From a virus, in the IMG/VR virus record IMGVR_UViG_3300018815_000428, positions 1 through 44,113 of that record: 44,113 bases of DNA; one strand, given 5' to 3'. The notes under the pieces are model-generated. The model was not told the DNA's origin. It did no database searches and saw only the letters and a program-made list of their open reading frames with translations. Positions 8,801 to 15,287 of the stretch are shown one piece after another. Each line of letters begins with the position of its first letter. Position 1 is the first letter of the stretch. The translations under genes and the position numbers were made by a program.

Positions 8801-11489
8801 AACCGCCGCCGACCTTGCGCTCGGATTTAAATGCGCCTAGAGCGTTGAGCACCACAGCGGCAACCGCAGCAAATGCCCCTGCGCCTGCCAGCGCAGACGT
8901 GCCAGCAGTGCCAGACGCCCCCATGCCCAGCACGCCATTGCCGCCACCAGCAAGGGACGCGGCATTCGCGGCAGCAATCGAGCTGCTTGATCCAAGTCCT
9001 AGAGTCGTGCCAAGCGCTGCATTGCCAGCGGCAGTTCCGAAGATTGACCCGACCCCAGAACCCACCCAGCCAGCCAGGCCGCCGTTATAGAGGCTCAGTG
9101 CATTTGAGCCCAGGCTGGCAAGGTTCATCGCGCTGCCAATCCCCCCACCGCCAGCACCTCCAGCCCCGCCAAACATGCTCCCCAATGCACCAGACACAGG
9201 TGACAGGACCGCACTGATAACAGGACGCAGCACCAGGGTGCTGAACATGTTCTTGATGGTGTCACGCAGGTTCTGGGCGAAGTCCTTGCCGCTCTCGAAC
9301 CCTCGCAGCAGGGCGTCGGTCAGGCTGCGGTTGATGTCGGCCGCAGCGCGGTCCCACTCGCGCGCCGCGTCCTTAGCAGAATCCTCTGCAGCCTTGCGGG
9401 CTTCTTTGGAGCCGATAAGGCCCACCAACTCCTTTCGGGCGTCGATTTCCTTCTGCACGGCCAGGTAGGCCTCTTCATTGCCCAGCAGGCCCTGTTGCTG
9501 CTCTTCCAGCCGGGCAATAGTCACCAATTCGATCGCCTGCGCCAGCGAGTAATAGCCATCTGCCGCAATGGCTGCTGCAGCCTCTTCGGTGCGCAACTGG
9601 TCGGCCTGCTGCTGGGCTGCAGCCGCGCCCTTGCCAAAGCTCTCCACGTATTTCAGGTGGGCCTTTGCAGCCTCTTCGGATGCCTTGGCCTGGGCCTTGG
9701 TGGCGTCGGCCTGCTCCTTGGCAATGGCAACGGCAAAGGGCTGCTTCTTGATCAGGTCTTCAACCGCCTGCACATACTGCTGTTCGGTGATGACGTTGTT
9801 TGCGCGCTGCTTCTGGTAGTTGGCCAGCTCGGTGTAGTAGGTGGACGAAACGCCCGCCAGGTCAGCAAAGACGCGCATCTGGTCGCGCAGCTCTTTGTTC
9901 TCGGCGGCGGTGCTGCCCTTCTTGGCAAAGCTCTCGCGGATCTGCGCCAGGCGCTGCTCAATCTCGGCCTGGCTTTTCCCGGCTTCGGCGCCCTGCACGC
10001 GCGCGGCGGCCAGTTCGCGCTCCATCTTGGCCTTGTCGGTCAGGAACTTCTCGCCCGCCTTGTCGAAGGCGGCTGTGGCCTTGACCTGCTCGCCGCGCTT
10101 GCGCTCTTCTTCGGCGGCGACTCGGCTCTGGTTTGCAACGCCCTCCAGCGCCGCCGCCTGGGCCTGCAACGCGGAAAGCTCTGCCCGCAGGCGCTCCGTT
10201 GCAGCTTGGCTCGGCCGCCCAAAGGCCGCACCACCGCCGTTTGCGCCAAATCCGCCGTTTGCAAGCTGGTTTTCACGGTCGGCAATTTGCTTGCGCACGG
10301 CTGCCAGTTGGTCAACATTGGTGGACGCCCTGCCAACGTTCAGGATGGCATCCCATGCGCTCTTGGCTGCGTCCTTGACGGCCAGCCACCCGCGTTCCAC
10401 CGTGCCGAGGTTGCGCTCCATCTCTCCAGCGCGACCGGACAGCGTGTCGGCGAATGCACGCTGAGCAACGTTCGCCGCCTCGGCGGTCTTGCCCTGCTCT
10501 TCCAGGCTCTTGATCTGCTTGTACGTGCTGTCCGTCAGGAAATTCATCCCGTCGTTCAGCTTCAGCACGGCCGCCAGCGGCTCATTGCGCAGAGAGGCGA
10601 ATTGCTCTGCCGTCTTTTCCACCGCCTGCCCGGTGGCGCGCTCATACTGCACAGCAGCCTGGGCGGCCTCTTTCAGAGACTCCGCGCCGATCTTCCCGGT
10701 GGACGCAAGCGCAGCCAGAGACTCTGCCGCCTTGCCTTGCGTGCCAACAACAGCGCTGATTTCTTGGGCGTAGGCCTTGAGCTGGGCCGCATTGGTTCCT
10801 GCAGCATTGCCGGTTGTGATCAGCGCCTTGTTGTAGGCGTCAGCCTCTGCGCTGCCCTGCTTGTAGGCCAGCGCCAGCGCAACCCCAGCGGCTGCAGCCA
10901 CGGTGAACGGGTTGATCAGCCCAACCACATAACCACCCAGGGCGCGCGCGGCCGCACCAGCCCCGCCGAACATGTCCTTGAGCTGGCCGCCCTGCTGCAG
11001 GAACACCGTGAGCGGAGCTTGTCCGCCCTGCAGGCTGGTCACGATGTCGGTGAACTGTGCGGGAACGCCGCGCAGCGCTGCGGCCGTCTGGGCGGCGCTG
11101 ATGCCCATCTTGTCGAGCGAACCGGTGGCGATGCGCTGGGCGGCCTCCGCCTTCTTCAGCTCTTCGATGTAGGGGGCGAACTTGGACGCGTCGAAGCCCC
11201 TGTTCGCCGCCCGCATCTCAAACACTTCGCTGGCCGACTTATTCAGCTCCTGCAGCTTTTGCGTTGACTTGATGATCGAATCGCGGAAGCTGGCTTGCGC
11301 CTTTGTGAACTTCTCTGCGCTGGCGCCCGCGCCATCGCCGATCTTGTCAACGGCCTGGCCTGCCTTGGTCGCAGACGTGGCGACCTCATTGGCCATCTGC
11401 TGGGCCTTGTCGCCTACCCGGTTGAAGGCGCTTTCAGCCTGTTCCGAGTTGACGACTACCTCGCCCTGAATTCGCAGGTCAGATGTCAT
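5892..11489 (-). CDS. tail tape measure protein
   Basis: 1865 residues, by far the largest gene. The N-terminal third is helical and Ala-rich with the lambda-H-type block FLQQGGQLKDMFGG near residue 165 and a hydrophobic segment (about 186-210). A central coiled-coil region is rich in Glu, Ala and Gln, a Gly/Ala-rich hydrophobic segment lies near 755-860, and a C-terminal coiled coil precedes the end. It sets tail length and is ejected with the DNA. The usual rule of about 0.15 nm per residue would give a tail near 280 nm; that figure is an estimate from the rule. A shorter processed form is known for lambda H and may occur here. Confidence 0.95.
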   Translation of the reverse strand: MTSDLRIQGEVVVNSEQAESAFNRVGDKAQQMANEVATSATKAGQAVDKIGDGAGASAEKFTKAQASFRDSIIKSTQKLQELNKSASEVFEMRAANRGFDASKFAPYIEELKKAEAAQRIATGSLDKMGISAAQTAAALRGVPAQFTDIVTSLQGGQAPLTVFLQQGGQLKDMFGGAGAAARALGGYVVGLINPFTVAAAAGVALALAYKQGSAEADAYNKALITTGNAAGTNAAQLKAYAQEISAVVGTQGKAAESLAALASTGKIGAESLKEAAQAAVQYERATGQAVEKTAEQFASLRNEPLAAVLKLNDGMNFLTDSTYKQIKSLEEQGKTAEAANVAQRAFADTLSGRAGEMERNLGTVERGWLAVKDAAKSAWDAILNVGRASTNVDQLAAVRKQIADRENQLANGGFGANGGGAAFGRPSQAATERLRAELSALQAQAAALEGVANQSRVAAEEERKRGEQVKATAAFDKAGEKFLTDKAKMERELAAARVQGAEAGKSQAEIEQRLAQIRESFAKKGSTAAENKELRDQMRVFADLAGVSSTYYTELANYQKQRANNVITEQQYVQAVEDLIKKQPFAVAIAKEQADATKAQAKASEEAAKAHLKYVESFGKGAAAAQQQADQLRTEEAAAAIAADGYYSLAQAIELVTIARLEEQQQGLLGNEEAYLAVQKEIDARKELVGLIGSKEARKAAEDSAKDAAREWDRAAADINRSLTDALLRGFESGKDFAQNLRDTIKNMFSTLVLRPVISAVLSPVSGALGSMFGGAGGAGGGGIGSAMNLASLGSNALSLYNGGLAGWVGSGVGSIFGTAAGNAALGTTLGLGSSSSIAAANAASLAGGGNGVLGMGASGTAGTSALAGAGAFAAVAAVVLNALGAFKSERKVGGGLMGTLGSGSISPWEEWREGGTLFSGPSYSTMNPVAELARARERLASLQASSAAGTLGNPQVLATQQLIVDQLEATYGGLADATAQQSKVIQTAYDAMRKSAGDMADTLGLSSDAARKFTTQLGGEKGLNFDGLNAEQQQAKVAEALATANNELAQQVIGTWETTSKEVSRVIATSFGSAEESGMVTSWETLTDTITQTRYVASEYAKDGEKAIDTLTRLASSLSTVNTIWDQLGNDMLQASLAGADAASRIAEAFGGLEAMSATTGSYFQNFYGADEQRDAMRRQIQGQLDKLNLTLPDIDAANAREQYRALAEAQDRNTEEGLKAYVALLQLSGAFASLTQAAQTTTQTLEQQRQAYYGALQDAVSARNKSLQSQLSAAQEVESTLDNLFGILRSNVRELYGEVDGTRGMLASQGSAFIDQALAAAKASGYLPDADKLAEAISAVRGGIDGGAYTSQFASDRDRLVLAGKLSGLEGIAEKQLTDAQKTVRALETQIDQNEQVLDNWRQAIDIANGTYQGVLSVESAIQQLSGSLGLSGNTKPATVSGGSGGGGVVGPGYRDRGTVPRVAYGADEALTSFEKFEAWFQGLMTNAPTSLLQSDAYKVPDWMRMAGFFGTGSESDTLGSYLYLKNNSQFARDLQQIMTTGVSSLPTDGSTLVRSDLSKMPADAAEFFKNDRNSLLSYESFGLDPVLAYKLYKDGPGQFGLDIKRENFTEWLRTHKWTDGGVVSANNTLDTAKPYAGYNLARYDNATGNIVNLDGTIYSPDGKYLGMAGRDLMASVYGSAFLGTSGGSYGDATRSALYNSQVQGGATEADYYAKIKSGLDDAMAQGKTAQDIADAISSTGASMQDVAAAYGLTVAELEANLRAKGATNIPKFDIGTNYVPRDMLAYIHEGEAVVPKAYNPAAGGGGAGGNAELVAEVRALREAVAALQAAADETAGNTRLMPQMGRQFDQVAGTGRVITRAV

Positions 11490-11499
11490 GGGTGCCCAA

Positions 11500-11556
11500 A
11501 TAAAAAAGGCCCGCCAGTAGCGAGCCCATGAATAGGAAAAGCCACCCGCAGGTGGC
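11500..11556 (-). terminator. hairpins between chaperone and tape measure genes
   Basis: GCCACC (11541-11546) and GGTGGC (11551-11556) form a stem whose minus-direction 3' side is TTTTCC; it overlaps the stop codon of the chaperone extension. A second GC-rich inverted repeat with a T run toward 11500 follows. These may attenuate transcription or protect the mRNA end before the tape measure gene. Confidence 0.45.
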
Positions 11557-11897
11557 TATTTGTCGGAGCGGTTTTCGCTCATTTGGTCGAGCGCAGTGCG
11601 CTCCAGTAGCTGGATGTCTTCAAAGAACTCCAGCCACTCTGCATTGCTTGACGCAACGCGGTCCAACAGGGGGTAAATGGCGCCGTAGTCCAGCCCACAC
11701 GGGGTGCTTATCGAGCCCCCAATGAACGACTGCATTCGCATGCGCCACTGGGTGGACACCTGGCAGAACAAAGTCCATGCCTGCCAGTTCTCCGGCCATA
11801 CCTCTACGACATCCAAGCCATAGTCGGCAGCGGAGAAAACAGCCCCTTCTTTTTCCTGAAAGTAAGCCGCCTGGGCGGCCGCTTTCAGGTTTGCTAC
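11556..11897 (-). CDS. T-like extension of tail assembly chaperone (read after -1 frameshift)
   Basis: Open frame of 113 codons counted from the frameshift site. Without slippage its only start would be a TTG at 11816 (86 codons) with no ribosome site; with a -1 slip at 11897-11903 the upstream chaperone frame continues into it without a stop. The product matches the lambda GT arrangement: an N-terminal chaperone domain plus an extension that recruits tail tube subunits onto the tape measure. The extension is Trp/Gln-rich (VWPENWQAWTLFCQVSTQW) and resembles the small phage proteins found at this position. Confidence 0.75.
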   Translation of the reverse strand, partial: VANLKAAAQAAYFQEKEGAVFSAADYGLDVVEVWPENWQAWTLFCQVSTQWRMRMQSFIGGSISTPCGLDYGAIYPLLDRVASSNAEWLEFFEDIQLLERTALDQMSENRSDK

Positions 11898-12268
11898 TTT
11901 CCCTCCAGGCAGGCGCTCCGGTAGGTTTCCATGATCGCAGATGCGGCTGCAGGGAACTCGTCCGCCAGCTGCTGCACGTTCGCCTTGGTCAGCTGCTCGC
12001 CCAGACTCCAGCCATCGAGCACGTCCATGATGTAGGACGCGTTCTGACCGGCGGTGCGCTCCATCAGTTCGGCCATGCTGAACTTTTCGCCTTCGGGCTT
12101 TTCCCCGGCGCCAGATGCCTCCACCACCTTGTCAATGAAGGAGCCGAATTCAGACCGAGTGCGGTATTTGTAGTTGCATTCGATGGAGCCCTCGCCGCCT
12201 TCCAGCAATGGGAACTTGACGATGCGCTTGAAGTTTTTTGGCTTGTTGCCGAGCTTGATGGTTGCCAT
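11894..12268 (-). CDS. tail assembly chaperone (lambda G-like)
   Basis: 124 residues, soluble, acidic, lying between tail tube and tape measure genes as the chaperones of long-tailed phages do. The N-terminus is basic (KLGNKPKNFKRIVKF), followed by a helical C-terminal half. Its last codons contain the heptamer GGGAAAG at 11897-11903, and the stop TAG follows at once. A fraction of ribosomes should slip to make a fusion of 237 residues ending at 11556. Both forms are needed in lambda for tail assembly but are absent from the virion. Confidence 0.8.
   Translation of the reverse strand: MATIKLGNKPKNFKRIVKFPLLEGGEGSIECNYKYRTRSEFGSFIDKVVEASGAGEKPEGEKFSMAELMERTAGQNASYIMDVLDGWSLGEQLTKANVQQLADEFPAAASAIMETYRSACLEGK
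11897..11903 (-). promoter_or_regulatory. -1 programmed frameshift slippery site GGGAAAG
   Basis: In the minus strand the chaperone frame reads GAG-GGA-AAG-TAG, so the heptamer is G-GGA-AAG in the correct phase. After a -1 slip reading continues GTA-GCA-AAC and so on for 27 codons before joining the extension frame at 11816. The heptamer is the same one lambda uses between G and T. Confidence 0.85.
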
Positions 12269-12278
12269 ATGAGTCTTT

Positions 12279-12328
12279 CTTCGCGGGGTTACAAATGCCC
12301 GTGCGCAAGCTGCCGCTTCCCCGCGAAA
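12279..12328. other. inverted repeat upstream of chaperone gene
   Basis: TTCGCGGGG (12280-12288) and CCCCGCGAA (12319-12327) pair perfectly, with an imperfect extension. There is no T run, so it is more likely an mRNA-stabilising or attenuating hairpin between the abundant tail tube message and the chaperone gene. Confidence 0.45.
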
Positions 12329-12374
12329 GGAAGACAGCAGCCTGCGTCGGTGCTGGGGTGGCTTTCGCCGGGGA

Positions 12375-13028
12375 TCAGGAGGCGTAGCGCGTGGTGCGGT
12401 TGTTGCCCGAGATGGAGGCCGTCACGGTGTTGATCTGGCCGTCATTCATCTGCACGGACTCGTTCAGCGCCACGGTGCCGGGGATCAGCTGGATCTGGCC
12501 CGAGCGGGTCACAACACGCAGGATGGTGCTGGTCTGAACGTCGGTCAGGTTCTTCAGGGCCGTGTAGCCAGCGGTGCTGATGGCGTCAGCGTCCATGGTC
12601 AGCGTGTAGTCGGTGCCGTTGAAACCGTCGTTCATCTTGTAGCGAACGTCCGATTCCAGGTACTTGTAGTCCACGGTCACGGGATCGCCGCCATTGCTGG
12701 ACACGGCCGTGATCATGGTGATCTGCTGCCAGGTCGAAACCTTGCGCACGCTGCCAGCACCAGCACCAGCTGGGAAGAACGTGGTGGACGTGGTGTCCAT
12801 GCCTTCCAGCGTGATCGAGGTGTTGAGAACCACGCTCTTGATGCGTGCGGCGCGCAGATTCAGGCGCCCCCAGCCGCTGGAGACTTCCACGAAGTCGCCA
12901 TTTGCCAAGCCAGTGGTGCTGGCCATGGTGAGAACGCATTCAGTGGCGTTGCTGGCTGCGCTAAAGGTCAGCGCGGATGCGAAAACGGATGCAACGAAAA
13001 TCGTGGTGCCGGTTGGGACTTGTGCCAT
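12375..13028 (-). CDS. major tail tube protein (lambda V-like)
   Basis: 217 residues, beta-rich, directly upstream of the tail chaperones. It opens with MAQVPTGTTIFVASVFA and contains a WQQITMITAVSSNGGDPVTV block (about 100-120) and a C-terminal SGNNRTTRYAS. Length and neighbours match the tube subunit of long-tailed phages, which stacks as hexamers around the tape measure. It is flanked by terminators upstream (13052-13126) and a hairpin downstream, as expected for a gene needing its own high expression level. The specific Pfam family was not verified. Confidence 0.8.
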   Translation of the reverse strand: MAQVPTGTTIFVASVFASALTFSAASNATECVLTMASTTGLANGDFVEVSSGWGRLNLRAARIKSVVLNTSITLEGMDTTSTTFFPAGAGAGSVRKVSTWQQITMITAVSSNGGDPVTVDYKYLESDVRYKMNDGFNGTDYTLTMDADAISTAGYTALKNLTDVQTSTILRVVTRSGQIQLIPGTVALNESVQMNDGQINTVTASISGNNRTTRYAS

Positions 13029-13051
13029 GGTGAGGGCCTTTCAGAAGTGAA

Positions 13052-13072
13052 AAAACCGCCTCTGGGGCGGTC
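13052..13072 (-). terminator. terminator upstream of tail tube gene (second of two)
   Basis: ACCGCC/GGCGGT hairpin followed by TTTTTT in the minus direction. It lies between the tail terminator gene and the tail tube gene, behind another terminator at 13094-13126. Confidence 0.7.
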
Positions 13073-13093
13073 GGGTTGCTGCCCTCAGCGGGC

Positions 13094-13126
13094 ATGAAAA
13101 AAGCCCCGCCCGGTTTCCCGAGAGGG
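13094..13126 (-). terminator. terminator after tail completion gene (first of two)
   Basis: GCCCCTCTCGGGAAA and CCGGGCGGGGC form a GC-rich hairpin with a T run in the minus direction. Two tandem terminators here suggest separate control of head-completion and tail tube transcription, or dependence on antitermination. Confidence 0.7.
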
Positions 13127-13160
13127 GCTTGCTTTGTCGGCTTTCGCCTAATTCAGTGGG

Positions 13161-13514
13161 CTATCGCGCGGCCCAGATCGAAAAGCGCTGGATGGCGCCG
13201 TAGAGCTTGGTGTCGGGCTCATAGGTGGCCAGCGGCTCACCCATTGGGGTACAGGTGAACGCAGGGCTGGCGCACATCGCCTCTTCTGCCGCACGGATCT
13301 TGGTCAGCGACTCCAGACGGGTCGTGCTGTAGACCGACACCTGCACATAGCTGTTTCGCTTGTCGAGCGCGGTGTTGTCCAGCGCCCGCAGGGATTCACC
13401 CCCCAGCAGCTGCCAGGCAATGAACGGCGGCGCGGTGCCGATGTCGGCCACGTCCGGGAACGTGCGCGGGCACACGGTCTTGAGCAGCGTCGAGAGGTCG
13501 GCTTCCATGCTCAT
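13161..13514 (-). CDS. tail terminator / completion protein (DUF3168-like)
   Basis: 117 residues, order and length as for the small proteins that cap the tail tube (lambda U position). It begins MSMEADLSTLLKTV and has PPFIAWQLLGGE near residue 30, a pattern typical of DUF3168 proteins. It overlaps the upstream tail completion gene by 4 bp. Inferred to close the growing tube and to form the tail side of the head-tail interface. Confidence 0.75.
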   Translation of the reverse strand: MSMEADLSTLLKTVCPRTFPDVADIGTAPPFIAWQLLGGESLRALDNTALDKRNSYVQVSVYSTTRLESLTKIRAAEEAMCASPAFTCTPMGEPLATYEPDTKLYGAIQRFSIWAAR

Positions 13515-13942
13515 TTGTTGACCTCTTCGATGTAGCGCGCCTTGATGGCCGCCCGAACTTGTGTGCGGGTTTCGACAACTGCCTTGCTGATGAACGGATG
13601 GGCCGCCGTGCGGCTGGTGCCGTTGTGGACGATGAACCCATACGGCGCCTCGCTCTTGTTGAAGCTGATGTGGTACGTGCTCACGTCCTTGAAGCTGTTG
13701 TCCTTGCTGAACACCTGATAGATCGCGTCCCGCAGCGTGCCGGGTGCGTAGGGGCCGTACTTGCGGCCCCGGATGTAGAAGAAGTGGCTGTCAGCCGATA
13801 CAGGGGCCTCGATGCGTGCGCGCTCGTAGATGATCTGGGCGCCCGCCTGGGCCGCCGGGCGGGTGGCCGCGTGCAGCTTGTCCACCTCGGCGCGCAGCTG
13901 CTCCTTGAAGCCAGCCACGTTCATGCGCACACCCATGCCCAT
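13511..13942 (-). CDS. tail completion protein (HK97 gp10-like)
   Basis: 143 residues. An N-terminal helix (about 8-45) is followed by a beta-rich region with YGFIVHNGTSRTAAHPFISKAV near residues 100-122; the xxHNGTxxxxAxPF segment is characteristic of the HK97 gp10 family. It begins 1 nt after the head closure gene; ATGs at 13942, 13936 and 13924 are all possible starts. Expected at the head-tail connection. Confidence 0.8.
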   Translation of the reverse strand: MGMGVRMNVAGFKEQLRAEVDKLHAATRPAAQAGAQIIYERARIEAPVSADSHFFYIRGRKYGPYAPGTLRDAIYQVFSKDNSFKDVSTYHISFNKSEAPYGFIVHNGTSRTAAHPFISKAVVETRTQVRAAIKARYIEEVNK

Positions 13943-13943
13943 G

Positions 13944-14261
13944 TCAGTTCACCACTTCGCAGGCCAGATCCAGGAACACACGCCCCGACACATCCGGCAT
14001 CACCGCCTTGATCTCGTAGGCCACCAGGTTGTGCACCACGCGCATGCCTGCGTTCACGCCAGCCCGGTAGCGGATGCGGATCGATGCAGCAACGACCGAC
14101 ACCGGGGCGCCCGCCTTGATCGACTCCAGGCCCGACTTCATGCGGATGTCGGCCCACACAGTGGCGAAGTCCGTCCAGCCGGGGGTAGGCTGGCCCAGCT
14201 CGTCCTGGGCGGTGCCCGGGGCCTGAATGACGCAGCGGCGGTTGAGGCGTCCGGCTTGCAT
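13944..14261 (-). CDS. head closure / head-tail joining protein
   Basis: 105 residues beginning MQAGRLNRRCVIQAP, then GWTDFATVWADIR near residue 28: the classic start of the short head-tail joining proteins related to SPP1 gp16 (about 110 residues), which plug the portal after packaging. Overlaps the upstream connector gene by 1 nt. Confidence 0.85.
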   Translation of the reverse strand: MQAGRLNRRCVIQAPGTAQDELGQPTPGWTDFATVWADIRMKSGLESIKAGAPVSVVAASIRIRYRAGVNAGMRVVHNLVAYEIKAVMPDVSGRVFLDLACEVVN

Positions 14262-14731
14262 CAGCGGTACACCTTCAGGTGCTCGACCAGGTACTCGGCG
14301 CCGTTGGGCAGGGTCGCCACGGTCACACCGACAACCACGTCCTCGCGGTGCTCGTACAGGTGACCCAGCACCAGCATCACCGCAGCCTTGAACGAATCAT
14401 TGGTCACGATGCCAGCGCGCGCCATGCGGGCCAGGGTCTGGGCGTCCAGGTACTCCTGTTCGGCGGCTTCGATGGCGGCAGCCTTTTCGACCACGCTTTC
14501 GACCAGGGCAGCGGCCTCAATGGCCGCGTCATAGACCACCGTGGCGGCCGACAGCGCGGTGGGCGCGGCGGTCTTGGCGGTGTTCAGCGTGTTCTGGTCT
14601 GCATACACCCCACGGTTGATGTACCGGCACACCAGGGACTCGGCCGCGATGATCTTGGAGGTGATCAGCGCGTCTTCGTCGTCGTGGTCAACGCGCAGAT
14701 GCAGCTTTGCTTCTGGCAGGGTGATGATCAT
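14261..14731 (-). CDS. head-tail connector (HK97 gp6-like) with long Ala-rich insert
   Basis: 156 residues. The first 40 (LPEAKLHLRVDHDDEDALI) and the last 45 (KAAVMLVLGHLYEHRE, then LPNGAEYLVEHLKVYR) match the gp6-like adaptor that docks under the portal. Between them is a stretch of about 60 residues rich in Ala and Glu, predicted helical, which makes the protein longer than the usual family size of about 100. It begins with a normal ATG. The insertion may form an extra helical pair on the ring. Confidence 0.85.
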   Translation of the reverse strand: MIITLPEAKLHLRVDHDDEDALITSKIIAAESLVCRYINRGVYADQNTLNTAKTAAPTALSAATVVYDAAIEAAALVESVVEKAAAIEAAEQEYLDAQTLARMARAGIVTNDSFKAAVMLVLGHLYEHREDVVVGVTVATLPNGAEYLVEHLKVYR

Positions 14732-14756
14732 TGGTGCGTCCTGTTCGTGATCTGCA

Positions 14757-14780
14757 AAGCGCCCGCGTGGGCAGGCGCTT
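14757..14780 (-). terminator. weak terminator-like hairpin before connector gene
   Basis: AAGCGCC (14757-14763) and GGCGCTT (14774-14780) form a 7-bp stem with a loop of 10 nt; only three T follow in the minus direction. More likely an mRNA processing or stability element. Confidence 0.4.
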
Positions 14781-14786
14781 CACGCA

Positions 14787-15230
14787 TCAGGCGGCGACGC
14801 CTGGGCCCATTGCCGAGGCGATGACCGTCGCGGCTTGGGTGGTGGGCCGGAATTCAGCCTTGTATTGGATGGCGATGACCCCATTCACCACGGCGTTGGC
14901 CACGGTGCGGGTCAGGCTGGCGAACACGTAGCGCAGCTGCGGGTCGTACACGTCCACCACCAAGGCCTTGTCGTCGCCGCTCGTGGCGTCAGCGGTGAAG
15001 GCGGCGGTTGCCACCTGCGTCACCGGGGTGGGCGAGCTGGTGGAGCTGGCGGTGTTGCCCTTGGCGGTCAGTGTCAGCACAGACGTGGTGGTCACATCGC
15101 CCAGCAGGGCAATGAACATCACGCCGTCGTAGCCGGACATGTCCAGCACGCTGGTCAGAACTTCGGTCGTCGCGGCTGCAGCAGATGCGGCAACGGGCGT
15201 GACCTTCACGTTTTTGAGCATGGATGTCAT
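14787..15230 (-). CDS. probable capsid-associated (decoration-like) protein
   Basis: 147 residues, rich in Ala, Thr, Val and Ser, apparently all beta, with no Cys and no membrane segment. It sits directly downstream of the capsid gene, where decoration or head-fibre proteins often lie. The N-terminus carries an Ala-rich tract (AASAAAATTEV). No family recognised; role inferred only from position and composition. Confidence 0.5.
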   Translation of the reverse strand: MTSMLKNVKVTPVAASAAAATTEVLTSVLDMSGYDGVMFIALLGDVTTTSVLTLTAKGNTASSTSSPTPVTQVATAAFTADATSGDDKALVVDVYDPQLRYVFASLTRTVANAVVNGVIAIQYKAEFRPTTQAATVIASAMGPGVAA

Positions 15231-15287
15231 GGGTATTCTTTCAAGTGGTTGGGGTTGGAGCCCACCGGATGGCGGGCCCCTGGCCGA

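Noticed and set aside
9495-11267. Plus-strand open frame of 590 codons opposite the tape measure gene
   Set aside because: Antisense shadow of a highly biased Ala-rich gene; no plausible start or domain.
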